DNA of 64,000 nt, from contig CALWHF010000008.1 in the NCBI GenBank assembly GCA_944380305.1, positions 21,885 to 85,884 on the forward strand, written 5' to 3'. Both the position numbers and the translations under genes were made by a program. Source of the DNA: an uncultured Christensenellaceae bacterium (GTDB lineage Bacteria > Bacillota > Clostridia > Christensenellales > UBA3700). Of the stretch, positions 1 to 9,726 are shown piece by piece (the first letter of the stretch is position 1; the number at the start of each line of letters is the position of its first letter). Below the pieces are notes generated by a model. It was not told the DNA's origin, made no database searches, and saw only the letters and a program-made list of their open reading frames with translations.

Positions 1-991
1 TGAAAAGATAGACGTCGGGTTTTTTCGCCGCGACGCCGAAACCGCTGCACGGCACGTCGCACAGCACGACGTCAAACGCCCCCGCAAGCGACTTGTTGTA
101 TACCGTTGCGTCCATAAGCCTGACGTCGAGTTTTACGCCCATTCTGCGGGCGTACTGCTGTATCAGCTGAAGTCTGTGATGATATACGTCGCACGCGACT
201 ACGCCGACGTTTTCTCCTATCGACGCGAAATATACGCTTTTGCCGCCCGGAGCCGCACACGCGTCAAGCACCTTGTCGCCGTCTTTTACCCCTGCGATCT
301 CGCAGCATTTCACCGAAGTCTTTGACTGAAAAGTTATCAGTCCCGCATCGAACAGCGATCTGACCTTGTCGTTATTGCGAACGAAAAGACAATTCTCGCA
401 ATCCTCGTCAACGGTATATTCCACGTTCGTCTCATCGAGTTTCTTTTCCACTTCCGCGAGCGAGGTTTTCAACGTATTGACGCGCGCGTGCTCGAGTTCG
501 AGCGGCTTGCACGTCAGAAATTCTCTCGTCTTTTCCGCGCCGAACTGGCGGTTGTACTGTCTGACGAGCCAGAGAGGGACCGACGCCTCGACCGAAAGTT
601 TCTGCGTTTCGTCCTTCGGCAACGAAGGTCTTTTGCGACAGAACGCCTTGAGAACGCCGTTGATAAATCCGCTCGATCCCTGTTTGCCGACCTCTTTGGA
701 CAATTCGACGGTGTTGTTTACCGCCGCGTAATCGGGCATGCTGTCCATCTCCTCGATGCAGTACATGCCTATCTTGAGCAGTATGACCGCGCTGTTCCTA
801 GGTTTTTTTGCGGTCATCTGCGATATGTAATAGTCGTATTTTACGTCGTTTCGGAGCACGCCGTAGACGAGCCGCGTTACAAAATCGCGGTTTTTCGCCT
901 CGCCGAGCCTGTTTGTCAGCGATATTGAGCCGTAAGCCTGCTGTTTGTAGACCTGCGACAATATATTGTAACAAACTTTCAGATCACTCAT
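1..991 (-). CDS. rsmB: 16S rRNA m5C967 methyltransferase RsmB (partial, 3' end outside window)
   Basis: This is the first 330 residues of an RsmB/Sun-type 16S rRNA cytosine-C5 methyltransferase; family members are about 440 residues, so roughly 110 C-terminal residues lie beyond base 1. The N-terminal part resembles the NusB-like RNA-binding domain. The SAM-binding motif reads DACAAPGGK, and motif IV reads CDVPCSG with its conserved cysteine at residue 315. The enzyme uses SAM to methylate C967 of 16S rRNA in the cytoplasm. The ATG at 991 overlaps the end of fmt (stop 986-984), so it is the distal gene of the yicC-to-rsmB operon and translation is probably coupled. Truncation is only by the window edge. 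Confidence 0.93.
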   Translation of the reverse strand, partial: MSDLKVCYNILSQVYKQQAYGSISLTNRLGEAKNRDFVTRLVYGVLRNDVKYDYYISQMTAKKPRNSAVILLKIGMYCIEEMDSMPDYAAVNNTVELSKEVGKQGSSGFINGVLKAFCRKRPSLPKDETQKLSVEASVPLWLVRQYNRQFGAEKTREFLTCKPLELEHARVNTLKTSLAEVEKKLDETNVEYTVDEDCENCLFVRNNDKVRSLFDAGLITFQSKTSVKCCEIAGVKDGDKVLDACAAPGGKSVYFASIGENVGVVACDVYHHRLQLIQQYARRMGVKLDVRLMDATVYNKSLAGAFDVVLCDVPCSGFGVAAKKPDVYLF

Positions 992-1928
992 TTGTGAGTC
1001 TCACTCCGTTCAGATTTGCATGACCGCGCATGAATTCGTCAGCCGTCATGCGCTTGCCTCCCTCGAGCTGAATCTCCTGCAATACGAGAAATTCTCCGCG
1101 CCCGCAGGCAACGCACAGCTTGCCAAAAAAGGTCGCAAGTTCGCCCTGCATATAAAATCTCCTGTTGCTCGGTTCGTCGCTGCCGAGTTTCCTCGCCTTC
1201 CAGACCTTGAGCAGTTTTCCGTCAAGTTTTGCAAAAGCGGACGGCCACGGATTGGTGCCGCGGATAAAATTTACCAGCTCGTCGGCAGACTTCGAAAAAT
1301 CCAGTTTCCCGCTGTCTTTAGTAAACATCGGATACCAGGTCGCCTCGGTTTCGTTCTGCGGCGTAAAGACGGCTTTTCCGCTTTCAAGCAGAGAAAGAGC
1401 GTCGGTTATCGCCTCTCCTCCGAGTTCAGCCAGCCTGTCGAACAGCTCTCCCGCGGTTTCTTCGTCTTTTATATCGAGTTCCTTTTGCAGCATTATATCG
1501 CCCGTGTCCACGCCGAGCGCGGTCTTCATCACCGTTATGCCCGTCTTTTTCTCGCCGTTTATCACAGCCCACTGTATAGGCGACGAGCCTCTGTATTTCG
1601 GCAAAAGCGACGCGTGCACGTTGAATACCCCGAGGGGCGTCAGCCCGAGCAATTCTTCGTCGAGTATCTGTCCGTACGCGCAGGTGACCATCGCATCCGC
1701 TCCGAGCGCACGCAGCTCGTCTTTGCCTTCAAGCCTTATCCGCTCGTACTGAAACACTTTGAGCCCGAGTTCGACCGCCTTTTGCTTTACGGGACAGAAC
1801 GATACGACGCCGCGGTTTCTCGCCCTGTCGGGCTGAGTAACGACCCCGACGACCTCGTGTCCCGCCGAAACTATCGCCTGAAGGGACGGCAAGGCAAAAT
1901 CGGGTGTGCCGAGAAAGATCACTTTCAT
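984..1928 (-). CDS. fmt: Methionyl-tRNA formyltransferase
   Basis: A 314-residue Fmt, a normal length for the family. It formylates the amino group of Met-tRNAfMet with 10-formyl-THF, giving the initiator tRNA used in bacterial translation. The N-terminal Rossmann domain opens with MKVIFLGTPDF. The signature SLLPKYRGSSP follows the catalytic NVH (Asn103, His105), and the catalytic Asp141 sits in GVDTGD. The C-terminal domain is the OB-like tRNA-binding part. The ATG at 1928 was chosen because upstream in-frame codons do not look like Fmt and ATG overlaps the def stop codon (ATGA). The def-fmt-rsmB order is classical in Bacillota. Confidence 0.96.
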   Translation of the reverse strand: MKVIFLGTPDFALPSLQAIVSAGHEVVGVVTQPDRARNRGVVSFCPVKQKAVELGLKVFQYERIRLEGKDELRALGADAMVTCAYGQILDEELLGLTPLGVFNVHASLLPKYRGSSPIQWAVINGEKKTGITVMKTALGVDTGDIMLQKELDIKDEETAGELFDRLAELGGEAITDALSLLESGKAVFTPQNETEATWYPMFTKDSGKLDFSKSADELVNFIRGTNPWPSAFAKLDGKLLKVWKARKLGSDEPSNRRFYMQGELATFFGKLCVACGRGEFLVLQEIQLEGGKRMTADEFMRGHANLNGVRLTNE

Positions 1929-2368
1929 TTCTTCACCGCCTTGTCGTAGTAAAGGATACCGTCGAGATGATCGAATTCGTGACAGCATGCGCGGGCAATG
2001 AACCCTTCGAATCTGCCTTTGAAATAATTGCCTTTTCTGTCCTGAAATTCTACGGTTATCTTTTCGGGACGTTCCACTTCCTCGCTCCTGCCTGGAACGC
2101 TGAGGCAGCCCTCGGGTCCCACCTGACTTCCCGACTTCGCGACGATGACGGGATTGACGAATTCGAAATACTCGTCGTCCACCTCAACGACCGCGACGCG
2201 CTTGAGTAGTCCCACCTGCGGAGCTGCAAGCCCGCAACCGTCGGCGGCGACCATCGTCTCGTGCATGTCGTCGAGAAGTTTGCCCAGTTTGTCGTCGAAA
2301 ACGGTGACCTCTCTGCTCTTTTTTCTGAGAACGGGATTGCCGTCCTTTACAATGTCTCTCAGTGCCAT
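1925..2368 (-). CDS. def: Peptide deformylase
   Basis: A 147-residue peptide deformylase that removes the formyl group from nascent N-termini and so works against Fmt encoded next to it. All three family motifs are visible: GCGLAAPQVG (44-53), EGCLS with metal ligand Cys88, and HEFDH with His130, Glu131 and His134 as the HExxH metal site. The ATG at 2368 is preceded by GAGG at a good spacing; a GTG two codons upstream lies inside that Shine-Dalgarno region and is less likely. The priA stop lies 8 bases upstream of the start and the stop overlaps the fmt start, so this is one operon. Confidence 0.95.
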   Translation of the reverse strand: MALRDIVKDGNPVLRKKSREVTVFDDKLGKLLDDMHETMVAADGCGLAAPQVGLLKRVAVVEVDDEYFEFVNPVIVAKSGSQVGPEGCLSVPGRSEEVERPEKITVEFQDRKGNYFKGRFEGFIARACCHEFDHLDGILYYDKAVKK

Positions 2369-2375
2369 ATTCACC

Positions 2376-4574
2376 TCAACTCATACTCTGGGGATTTATC
2401 TGCGCGAAGACGCTGACTCCCCTGACCTTGTTTTCGTCTATTATGCGGTAGATCTCTCTGACCACCGTGTCTTCGTATTCTCTTTTTATACGCATCAGTA
2501 TCTGATAGCGGTAATTCCTCTCTATCCTCGCCACGGGTGAGCGCATCGCCTGCAGGAAGAGGAATTCGTTTTTGTTTTCAAGCTCGTACGCCCTGACGTC
2601 CACGAACATGTTGCGAGCGCAATTCTTGACCGTCTCGTCGTCCTCGCCCGTCATGAGCACCCTGAGTATCGTCGAATACGGCGGAAATCCCGTGACCTCT
2701 CTCGAATTGTTCTCCTTCTCGAAAAACCCGAGATAATCGTAGTTCTTCGCGTACCTGTAAACGTAGTGCGACGGCGAATAGGTCTGAAGTATAACGAGCC
2801 CTTCTTTGTCGCTTCTTCCCGCCCTTCCCGCGACCTGCGTGACAAGCTGGAACGTGCGTTCCGCACTCCTGTAATCGCTGAAATACAGGCTCATGTCCGC
2901 GTCTAGTATACCTACGAGCGTCACGTCGGGAAAATCGTGACCTTTCGCTATCATCTGAGTGCCGACAAGTATCTGCGCCTCTTTTGCCTTGAACGCGCCG
3001 AGTATGTCGAGATACGCCGACTTCTTCGTCGTGGTCTCGTTGTCCATGCGAAGTATCCCGACGCCCGGGAACATCTTTTCAAGCTCCTCGACGACCCTCT
3101 GCGTGCCTATCTTGCCGTATCTTATCTCCTTGCTGCCGCAATCGGGGCATTGTGTCAGCATCTTGTAGCGTTTGCCGCAATAGTGACACTTGAGCATATT
3201 GTCTACCGAATGGTAGGTCAGCGTCACGTCGCAGTCCTCGCATTTTGCGATGTATCCGCATTTCTTGCACATCGCGAACGAGCTGTGACCTCTGCGATTG
3301 AGAAAGAGTATCGCCTGGTTTCCGTTCTCGACGGTCTTTCTGAGTTCTTGTTCGAGCCGCCTCGAAAATATGCCGTTGTTGCCCGAGATAAGCTCCTGAG
3401 ACATGTTCTCTATCTGAATTTTCGGCATGCCGTGTCTGCTTATCCTGTCGGGGAGACTGACGAGCGAATATTCGCCCTTTCTCGCGAGCAGAAAACTCTC
3501 TATCGACGGCGTCGCGCTGCCGAGCACGAGTTTACCGCCGTTGTATTCGGCACGGAATCTCGCTATATCGCAGGTGTTGTACCTCGGATTGGATTCGCTG
3601 AAATAACTGGCGTCGTGCTCTTCGTCGATGACTATCAGCCCGACGTTCTTCACGGGAGCGAAAACCGCGCTCCTCGCACCGAGCACTATGCGGGCTTCGC
3701 CCGTAAGGAGCCTCTTCCATTCGTCGTAGCGTTCCCCGGGTCCGAGACCGCTGTGCAGCATCGCGACTCCGCTTGAAAACCTCGCCCTGAAGTTCCTCAG
3801 CATCTGCGGCGTCAGCGAAATCTCTGGGACGAGCATTATCGCGGTCTTGCCCTGCTTCAGCACGCGGTCTATCGCGTTCATATACACTTCGGTCTTGCCG
3901 CTGCCCGTGACGCCGTAAAGCAAAGATACCGTCTTGTCTCCGCCGAGGATCTTGTCTACCGCCTGCCGCTGCGCGTCGGTCAGCCTGACCCTGTCCGCCT
4001 CGCTCTTAAGTCCGTCGTAGGGCTTGCGGTACACCGCCTTGTCGGTTTTGACCGCGATCCCCTTGTCCTCGAGAGCCTTGACCGTCGCCGCGCCGAATTC
4101 CTCGGTTATAACGCTGAGGTACTCGCCGCCCTCGCGCAGTTTCTCGACAAGCTCCAGCTGCCTGTGCGCTCTCGCTGGGATAAGTTTTTCTATCTCTTCT
4201 TCGGATACGTCCTTCGACAGCTCGACGTAGAGCCTCTTCAGCTCTCTGACTCTGCCGCCTCTCATCTGCCCGGGTATGAACAGTCTCAGGCAATCGACGT
4301 ACCGCAGGTAAAATTTCTCTTTCATGAAACGCATAAGCGCGAGCATCTCTTCGCTTATGCACGAAAAATCGTCGAGTTTCGCCGCTATCGGCTTGAGTTT
4401 CGCGGGATCGTAATCGCTCTTTTCAGCCGTATCAATGCAAAAACCCTCCAACTTTTTATTGCCGAAGGGAACCAAAACTCTGTCGCCTTTTTTAACGTCG
4501 AGGCCGCCGTCGACGTAATCGAAAATCCTGTCGACTTCGCTGTTGCTGACGTCGACTATCACCTTGCATATCAT
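2376..4574 (-). CDS. priA: Primosomal protein N' (replication restart helicase PriA)
   Basis: A 732-residue superfamily 2 helicase that recognises stalled or repaired forks and reloads the replicative helicase. The N-terminal 3'-DNA-binding domain is followed by a Walker A motif GVTGSGKTE (221-229) and a DEEH Walker B motif around residue 318. The zinc-binding insert has the expected eight cysteines in CxxC pairs (CKKC, CEDC, CHYC, CPDC). A helicase C-terminal domain with AGRAGR follows. The ATG at 4574 overlaps the coaBC stop by 4 bases, so the two are translationally coupled within the yicC operon. Its length is typical. Confidence 0.96.
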   Translation of the reverse strand: MICKVIVDVSNSEVDRIFDYVDGGLDVKKGDRVLVPFGNKKLEGFCIDTAEKSDYDPAKLKPIAAKLDDFSCISEEMLALMRFMKEKFYLRYVDCLRLFIPGQMRGGRVRELKRLYVELSKDVSEEEIEKLIPARAHRQLELVEKLREGGEYLSVITEEFGAATVKALEDKGIAVKTDKAVYRKPYDGLKSEADRVRLTDAQRQAVDKILGGDKTVSLLYGVTGSGKTEVYMNAIDRVLKQGKTAIMLVPEISLTPQMLRNFRARFSSGVAMLHSGLGPGERYDEWKRLLTGEARIVLGARSAVFAPVKNVGLIVIDEEHDASYFSESNPRYNTCDIARFRAEYNGGKLVLGSATPSIESFLLARKGEYSLVSLPDRISRHGMPKIQIENMSQELISGNNGIFSRRLEQELRKTVENGNQAILFLNRRGHSSFAMCKKCGYIAKCEDCDVTLTYHSVDNMLKCHYCGKRYKMLTQCPDCGSKEIRYGKIGTQRVVEELEKMFPGVGILRMDNETTTKKSAYLDILGAFKAKEAQILVGTQMIAKGHDFPDVTLVGILDADMSLYFSDYRSAERTFQLVTQVAGRAGRSDKEGLVILQTYSPSHYVYRYAKNYDYLGFFEKENNSREVTGFPPYSTILRVLMTGEDDETVKNCARNMFVDVRAYELENKNEFLFLQAMRSPVARIERNYRYQILMRIKREYEDTVVREIYRIIDENKVRGVSVFAQINPQSMS

Positions 4575-5755
4575 AGCGCGGTCAGCTCGTCGAGAATGAC
4601 GTCTGCAAGTTCGGCTTTAGTCATCAGATCGCACTCCTTGACCTTGCCGTTCTTCGTGACTATGGTCGCGATATTCGTATCGACGTCGAACCCTGCGCCC
4701 TCTTTCGTCACGTCGTTGGCAACTACCATGTCGGCGTGTTTGCTCCTGAGCTTGCCGACCGCACGTTCGGTCAGATCGCGTTTTTCGGCGCAGAACACCG
4801 CGAGCTTGCGGTCTCCTTTAGCCTCTCCGACGGCTTTCGCTATGTCGGGATTCTTGACCAGTTTCAGAGTGACTTCAGCCGCCTTTATCTTGTCATCGGC
4901 GACTTCTTCGACACGGTAATCGGCGGGTGCCGCCGCCTTTATCACGACGTCGCAGCTCTCCAGCCTCGAAAGCACCGCATCGTACATGTCGCGGGTGCTT
5001 TTGACGTATACGACTTCGTCGAGATACTTGGGCACAGCCGCGGTAACAAACCCCGCGACGAGTATGACTCTTCCGCCTCGGTTCTTTACCGCTTTCGCTA
5101 TCTCGATGCCCATCTTGCCGCTGCTGTAATTGGATATGAAACGCACGCCGTCTATATCCTCTCTCGTAGCTCCTGCCGTTACCAGCACGGTCTTGCCCGC
5201 GTAATCGCGTTTGGGCATCAGTATGTCGAGTGCTCTCGCGAATATCTCTTCGGGCTCGCACATCCTGCCCTTGCCGACGTCTCCGCACGCGAGAAGACCC
5301 GTCCCCGGCTCGAGAAATTCGTAACCGCGCTTTTTCAGGGTCTCTATCGCCTTGCCGACGGCTTCGTTTTCGTACATCGCCGTGTTCATCGCGGGACAGA
5401 CAAGCACTTTCGCCTTTGTCGCAAGCAAAGTCGTCGTCAGCATATCGTCCGCTATCCCCGCCGCAAGCTTGTCTATCGCGTTTGCGGTCGCGGGAGCGAT
5501 TATCACGAGATCGGCTTTCTTCGCGAGTGAGACGTGTTCCACTTCCCAGTGCTCTTTTTTCGCGAACATATCGCAGGCAACGGGGTTGTTGGAAAGCGTC
5601 TCGAACGTCAGCGGCGCAACGAATTCGCAGGCGTGCGCCGTCATCACGACGTTTACGCATGCCCCCGCCTTCTTCAGTGCGGATACAAGTCCGCACGCCT
5701 TGTAACAGGCTATCCCGCCCGTCACCGCCACCAATACGTTCTTACTCTCGAGCAT
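4571..5755 (-). CDS. coaBC: Bifunctional phosphopantothenoylcysteine decarboxylase / phosphopantothenate-cysteine ligase
   Basis: A 394-residue fused CoaBC acting at the second and third steps from phosphopantothenate to 4'-phosphopantetheine in coenzyme A synthesis. The N-terminal half is the FMN-dependent CoaC decarboxylase, with VTGGIACYK near the start, active-site His74 in EVEHVSL, PAMN (121-124) and the substrate-clamp cysteine in GRMCEP (166). From about residue 188 the CoaB ligase begins with VLVTAGATRED and continues with FISNYSSGKMG. It sits 3 bases downstream of rpoZ and overlaps priA by 4 bases, a conserved order in Bacillota. Confidence 0.96.
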   Translation of the reverse strand: MLESKNVLVAVTGGIACYKACGLVSALKKAGACVNVVMTAHACEFVAPLTFETLSNNPVACDMFAKKEHWEVEHVSLAKKADLVIIAPATANAIDKLAAGIADDMLTTTLLATKAKVLVCPAMNTAMYENEAVGKAIETLKKRGYEFLEPGTGLLACGDVGKGRMCEPEEIFARALDILMPKRDYAGKTVLVTAGATREDIDGVRFISNYSSGKMGIEIAKAVKNRGGRVILVAGFVTAAVPKYLDEVVYVKSTRDMYDAVLSRLESCDVVIKAAAPADYRVEEVADDKIKAAEVTLKLVKNPDIAKAVGEAKGDRKLAVFCAEKRDLTERAVGKLRSKHADMVVANDVTKEGAGFDVDTNIATIVTKNGKVKECDLMTKAELADVILDELTAL

Positions 5756-5758
5756 AAT

Positions 5759-5959
5759 TTACTGGTTGTCTCTCTTTATAACGATTTTGCCTTCGTAGAC
5801 CTCTTTAGCCGCATAGCTCAGCGACTTCATGCCCGATTCCTCGAGCAGGTCGGGATACTGCGTGTCGAGCTGGCGCGCCCTCTTCGCGACGCCGCATACG
5901 AGAGCGTATCTGCACTCCGCTTTCTTGATGAGCTTGTCGATAGGTGGATCGATCATCAT
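5759..5959 (-). CDS. rpoZ: RNA polymerase omega subunit
   Basis: A 66-residue omega subunit that helps assemble and stabilise RNA polymerase. It carries the expected DPPIDKLIKK start, a core with CRYALVCGVAKRAR (the counterpart of the sRYaLV..aakRARql motif) and the short C-terminal helix. GGAGG sits about 10 bases before the first of two adjacent ATGs (5959 and 5956), inside the end of gmk; either could be used. It is placed between gmk and coaBC, its usual location in Bacillota, which supports the call despite the small size. Confidence 0.93.
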   Translation of the reverse strand: MMIDPPIDKLIKKAECRYALVCGVAKRARQLDTQYPDLLEESGMKSLSYAAKEVYEGKIVIKRDNQ

Positions 5960-5962
5960 ATA

Positions 5963-6589
5963 TCAGTTACCTCCGTAGATAAGTTTGTTCAAAAATACTT
6001 TGTTTTTTGCCGTACTGCATTTTTCGGCGCGTATTATCGCCCCGATGTCGTCCGCGCTCCTGTCCGCGTCCTCGTTGACGACGACATAGTCGTACTTTTC
6101 AGCCTGTTTCAGCTCTTCGAGTGCGGAACCTATGCGGACCATAAGTTCTTCTTCCTTTTCGGTAGAACGCTTTTTGAGCCTCTCTTCGATCGTCGATTTC
6201 GTGTCCGGCGTGATGAATATCATCACCGCCTCCGGGAATCTGCTCTTGATCTCGAGCGCGCCCTTGACGTCTATCTCGAGCACGACGTCGTAGCCGCCGT
6301 CAAGCATCTCTTCGACCTTTCTGCGCGGCGTGCCGTAATAGTTGCCGTACACGCACTGATGCTCGAGAAATTCGTTGTCGTGGAGCATTTTCATGTACTC
6401 GTCGATGTTCTTGAAGTAGTAATCGACGCCGTCTGCCTCTTTCTCTCTGGGGGCTCTCGTAGTCACCGAAACCGAATAGCGCAGATTGGGATATTTCTCG
6501 AAAGCCTTTGCGAGAACGGTGCCCTTGCCCGCGCCCGACGGACCCGATACCACTATCAGCTGACCTTTTTGTACTTTAGTTTTTTCCAT
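5963..6589 (-). CDS. gmk: Guanylate kinase
   Basis: A 208-residue guanylate kinase that converts GMP and ATP to GDP and ADP in purine salvage and nucleotide supply. The P-loop reads GPSGAGKG (16-23). The GMP-binding region contains TTRAPREKE and DGVDYYF, and a lid segment with conserved arginines follows. Its length matches the family. It lies between yicC and rpoZ. Many Clostridia have a small remA-like (DUF370) gene between yicC and gmk, but none is present in the 37 bases here. Confidence 0.96.
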   Translation of the reverse strand: MEKTKVQKGQLIVVSGPSGAGKGTVLAKAFEKYPNLRYSVSVTTRAPREKEADGVDYYFKNIDEYMKMLHDNEFLEHQCVYGNYYGTPRRKVEEMLDGGYDVVLEIDVKGALEIKSRFPEAVMIFITPDTKSTIEERLKKRSTEKEEELMVRIGSALEELKQAEKYDYVVVNEDADRSADDIGAIIRAEKCSTAKNKVFLNKLIYGGN

Positions 6590-6626
6590 ATATACGATTG
6601 TCCTCTCGGAATAAATTTTATTCGTA

Positions 6627-7508
6627 TTATTCGATATTCTGTATCTGCTCGCGGATCTTCTCTATCTCGCTCTTGAGCGCGACGACGAGATTCGCGACGT
6701 TTATGTCGCAACACTTGCTGCCCGTGGTGTTCGCCTCTCTGTTCATCTCCTGAACGACGAAGTCGAGCTGCTTGCCTATCGCGCCGCCCTTTTCTACTAT
6801 CGAACGCAGGTGCGCTATATGGCTTTTCAGTCTCGTCAGCTCCTCGTCCACCGCGACTTTGTCGGCATAGAAAGCCATCTCGTTGATGAATTTTTCTTCG
6901 TCGATCGCGACGCCCGACAGATATTCCTGCACTCTTTCGCGCACCTTCTCGCGATGGATCGCAGTCATGGAGGGCGCGAGTTTTTCTATCTCGGAGACCA
7001 GATTTTCGACCGTATCCGTCTTTTCAAGCACGTCCGCCTTCATTGCCTCGCCTTCTTTTGTCCTCATCCTGTCGAGATTCTCTATCGCCTGACCGCATGC
7101 GGACAGCATCGCTTTGAGAAGTTCGTCCTCTTCGATGTCTGCGACTTTTACCGTCACAACATCGGGCATTCTGAGCAATTCGTAAACTCCGACGTTGTTT
7201 ATCTGCCCCGTGCGGTTCGCTATCTCTTTGCCCAGCTCGTAATAGCGTTCGGCAAGCGCGTAATCGGCGCACACGTCGTTTCTGATCTCTCTGTTGTCCT
7301 CGAAATTGACGTAGACGTCAACGTGACCTCTGACAAGCCCGTTCTTTACTGCCTTTCTCAACGCGTCCTCTGCAAAACTGAATTGCTTGGGAGCCTTGAT
7401 CCCTATATCCAGAAAGCGGTGATTGACGACCTTGAGCTCAACGGTGATCTTGACCTGCTCGTCTTCGTATATCCCTTTGCCGTAGCCTGTCATGCTTTTG
7501 ACGATCAT
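6627..7508 (-). CDS. yicC: YicC family endoribonuclease-like protein
   Basis: A 293-residue YicC-family protein. The N-terminal signature MTGYG follows the start closely, and the C-terminal DUF1732 region ends with the typical EIEKIREQIQNIE. E. coli YicC has been implicated in RNA turnover; in Bacillota the gene is a near-constant neighbour of gmk. The ATG at 7508 was chosen because AAGGAG lies 8 bases upstream and the family starts with MI(V/K)SMTGYG. A consensus-like promoter lies 35-63 bases upstream, so this is probably the first gene of the operon that runs to rsmB. Confidence 0.93.
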   Translation of the reverse strand: MIVKSMTGYGKGIYEDEQVKITVELKVVNHRFLDIGIKAPKQFSFAEDALRKAVKNGLVRGHVDVYVNFEDNREIRNDVCADYALAERYYELGKEIANRTGQINNVGVYELLRMPDVVTVKVADIEEDELLKAMLSACGQAIENLDRMRTKEGEAMKADVLEKTDTVENLVSEIEKLAPSMTAIHREKVRERVQEYLSGVAIDEEKFINEMAFYADKVAVDEELTRLKSHIAHLRSIVEKGGAIGKQLDFVVQEMNREANTTGSKCCDINVANLVVALKSEIEKIREQIQNIE

Positions 7509-7542
7509 CAAAAAATCTCCTTGACACAAATAATCAAAATAA

Positions 7543-7571
7543 ATAATAACACAAACGCGCGCTTTTTACAA
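7543..7571 (-). promoter_or_regulatory. Sigma-A type promoter of the yicC operon
   Basis: Reading the minus strand, TTGTAA (7571-7566) and TATTAT (7548-7543) are separated by 17 bases. The expected start of transcription is near 7536, giving a leader of about 28 bases that contains the yicC Shine-Dalgarno site. Confidence 0.7.
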
Positions 7572-7609
7572 GTTTATTGCCGCGCAAAAATAAATTAATT
7601 ATATAGCAC

Positions 7610-7634
7610 GTCCGCGAGCCGTAGACCCGCGGAC
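7610..7634 (-). terminator. Possible weak terminator hairpin after ligA
   Basis: GTCCGCG (7610-7616) pairs with CGCGGAC (7628-7634) around an 11-base loop. On the minus strand it is followed by an AT-rich run without a clean U tract, so it is a weak terminator or a pause hairpin between ligA and the yicC promoter. Confidence 0.4.
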
Positions 7635-7674
7635 GAAATCCGTTTTATCTCATTTCCGACCGTTTTGCGAAGAG

Positions 7675-9621
<1,947 letters not shown>

Positions 9622-9726
9622 TCACCTCAGTCGGGATAACCTACACCCGCACGAAAATTTTTTGCTTTACTCCGTCCGTTTCAAAAGCCTTGGAAAGCGG
9701 ACGTTTTTCTCCTTTTCAACCCGGTT

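Noticed and set aside
9640..9726. CGTCCG...CGGACG inverted repeat between pcrA and ligA
   Set aside because: Long loop and no T tract; not convincing as a terminator, so pcrA-ligA cotranscription was kept.
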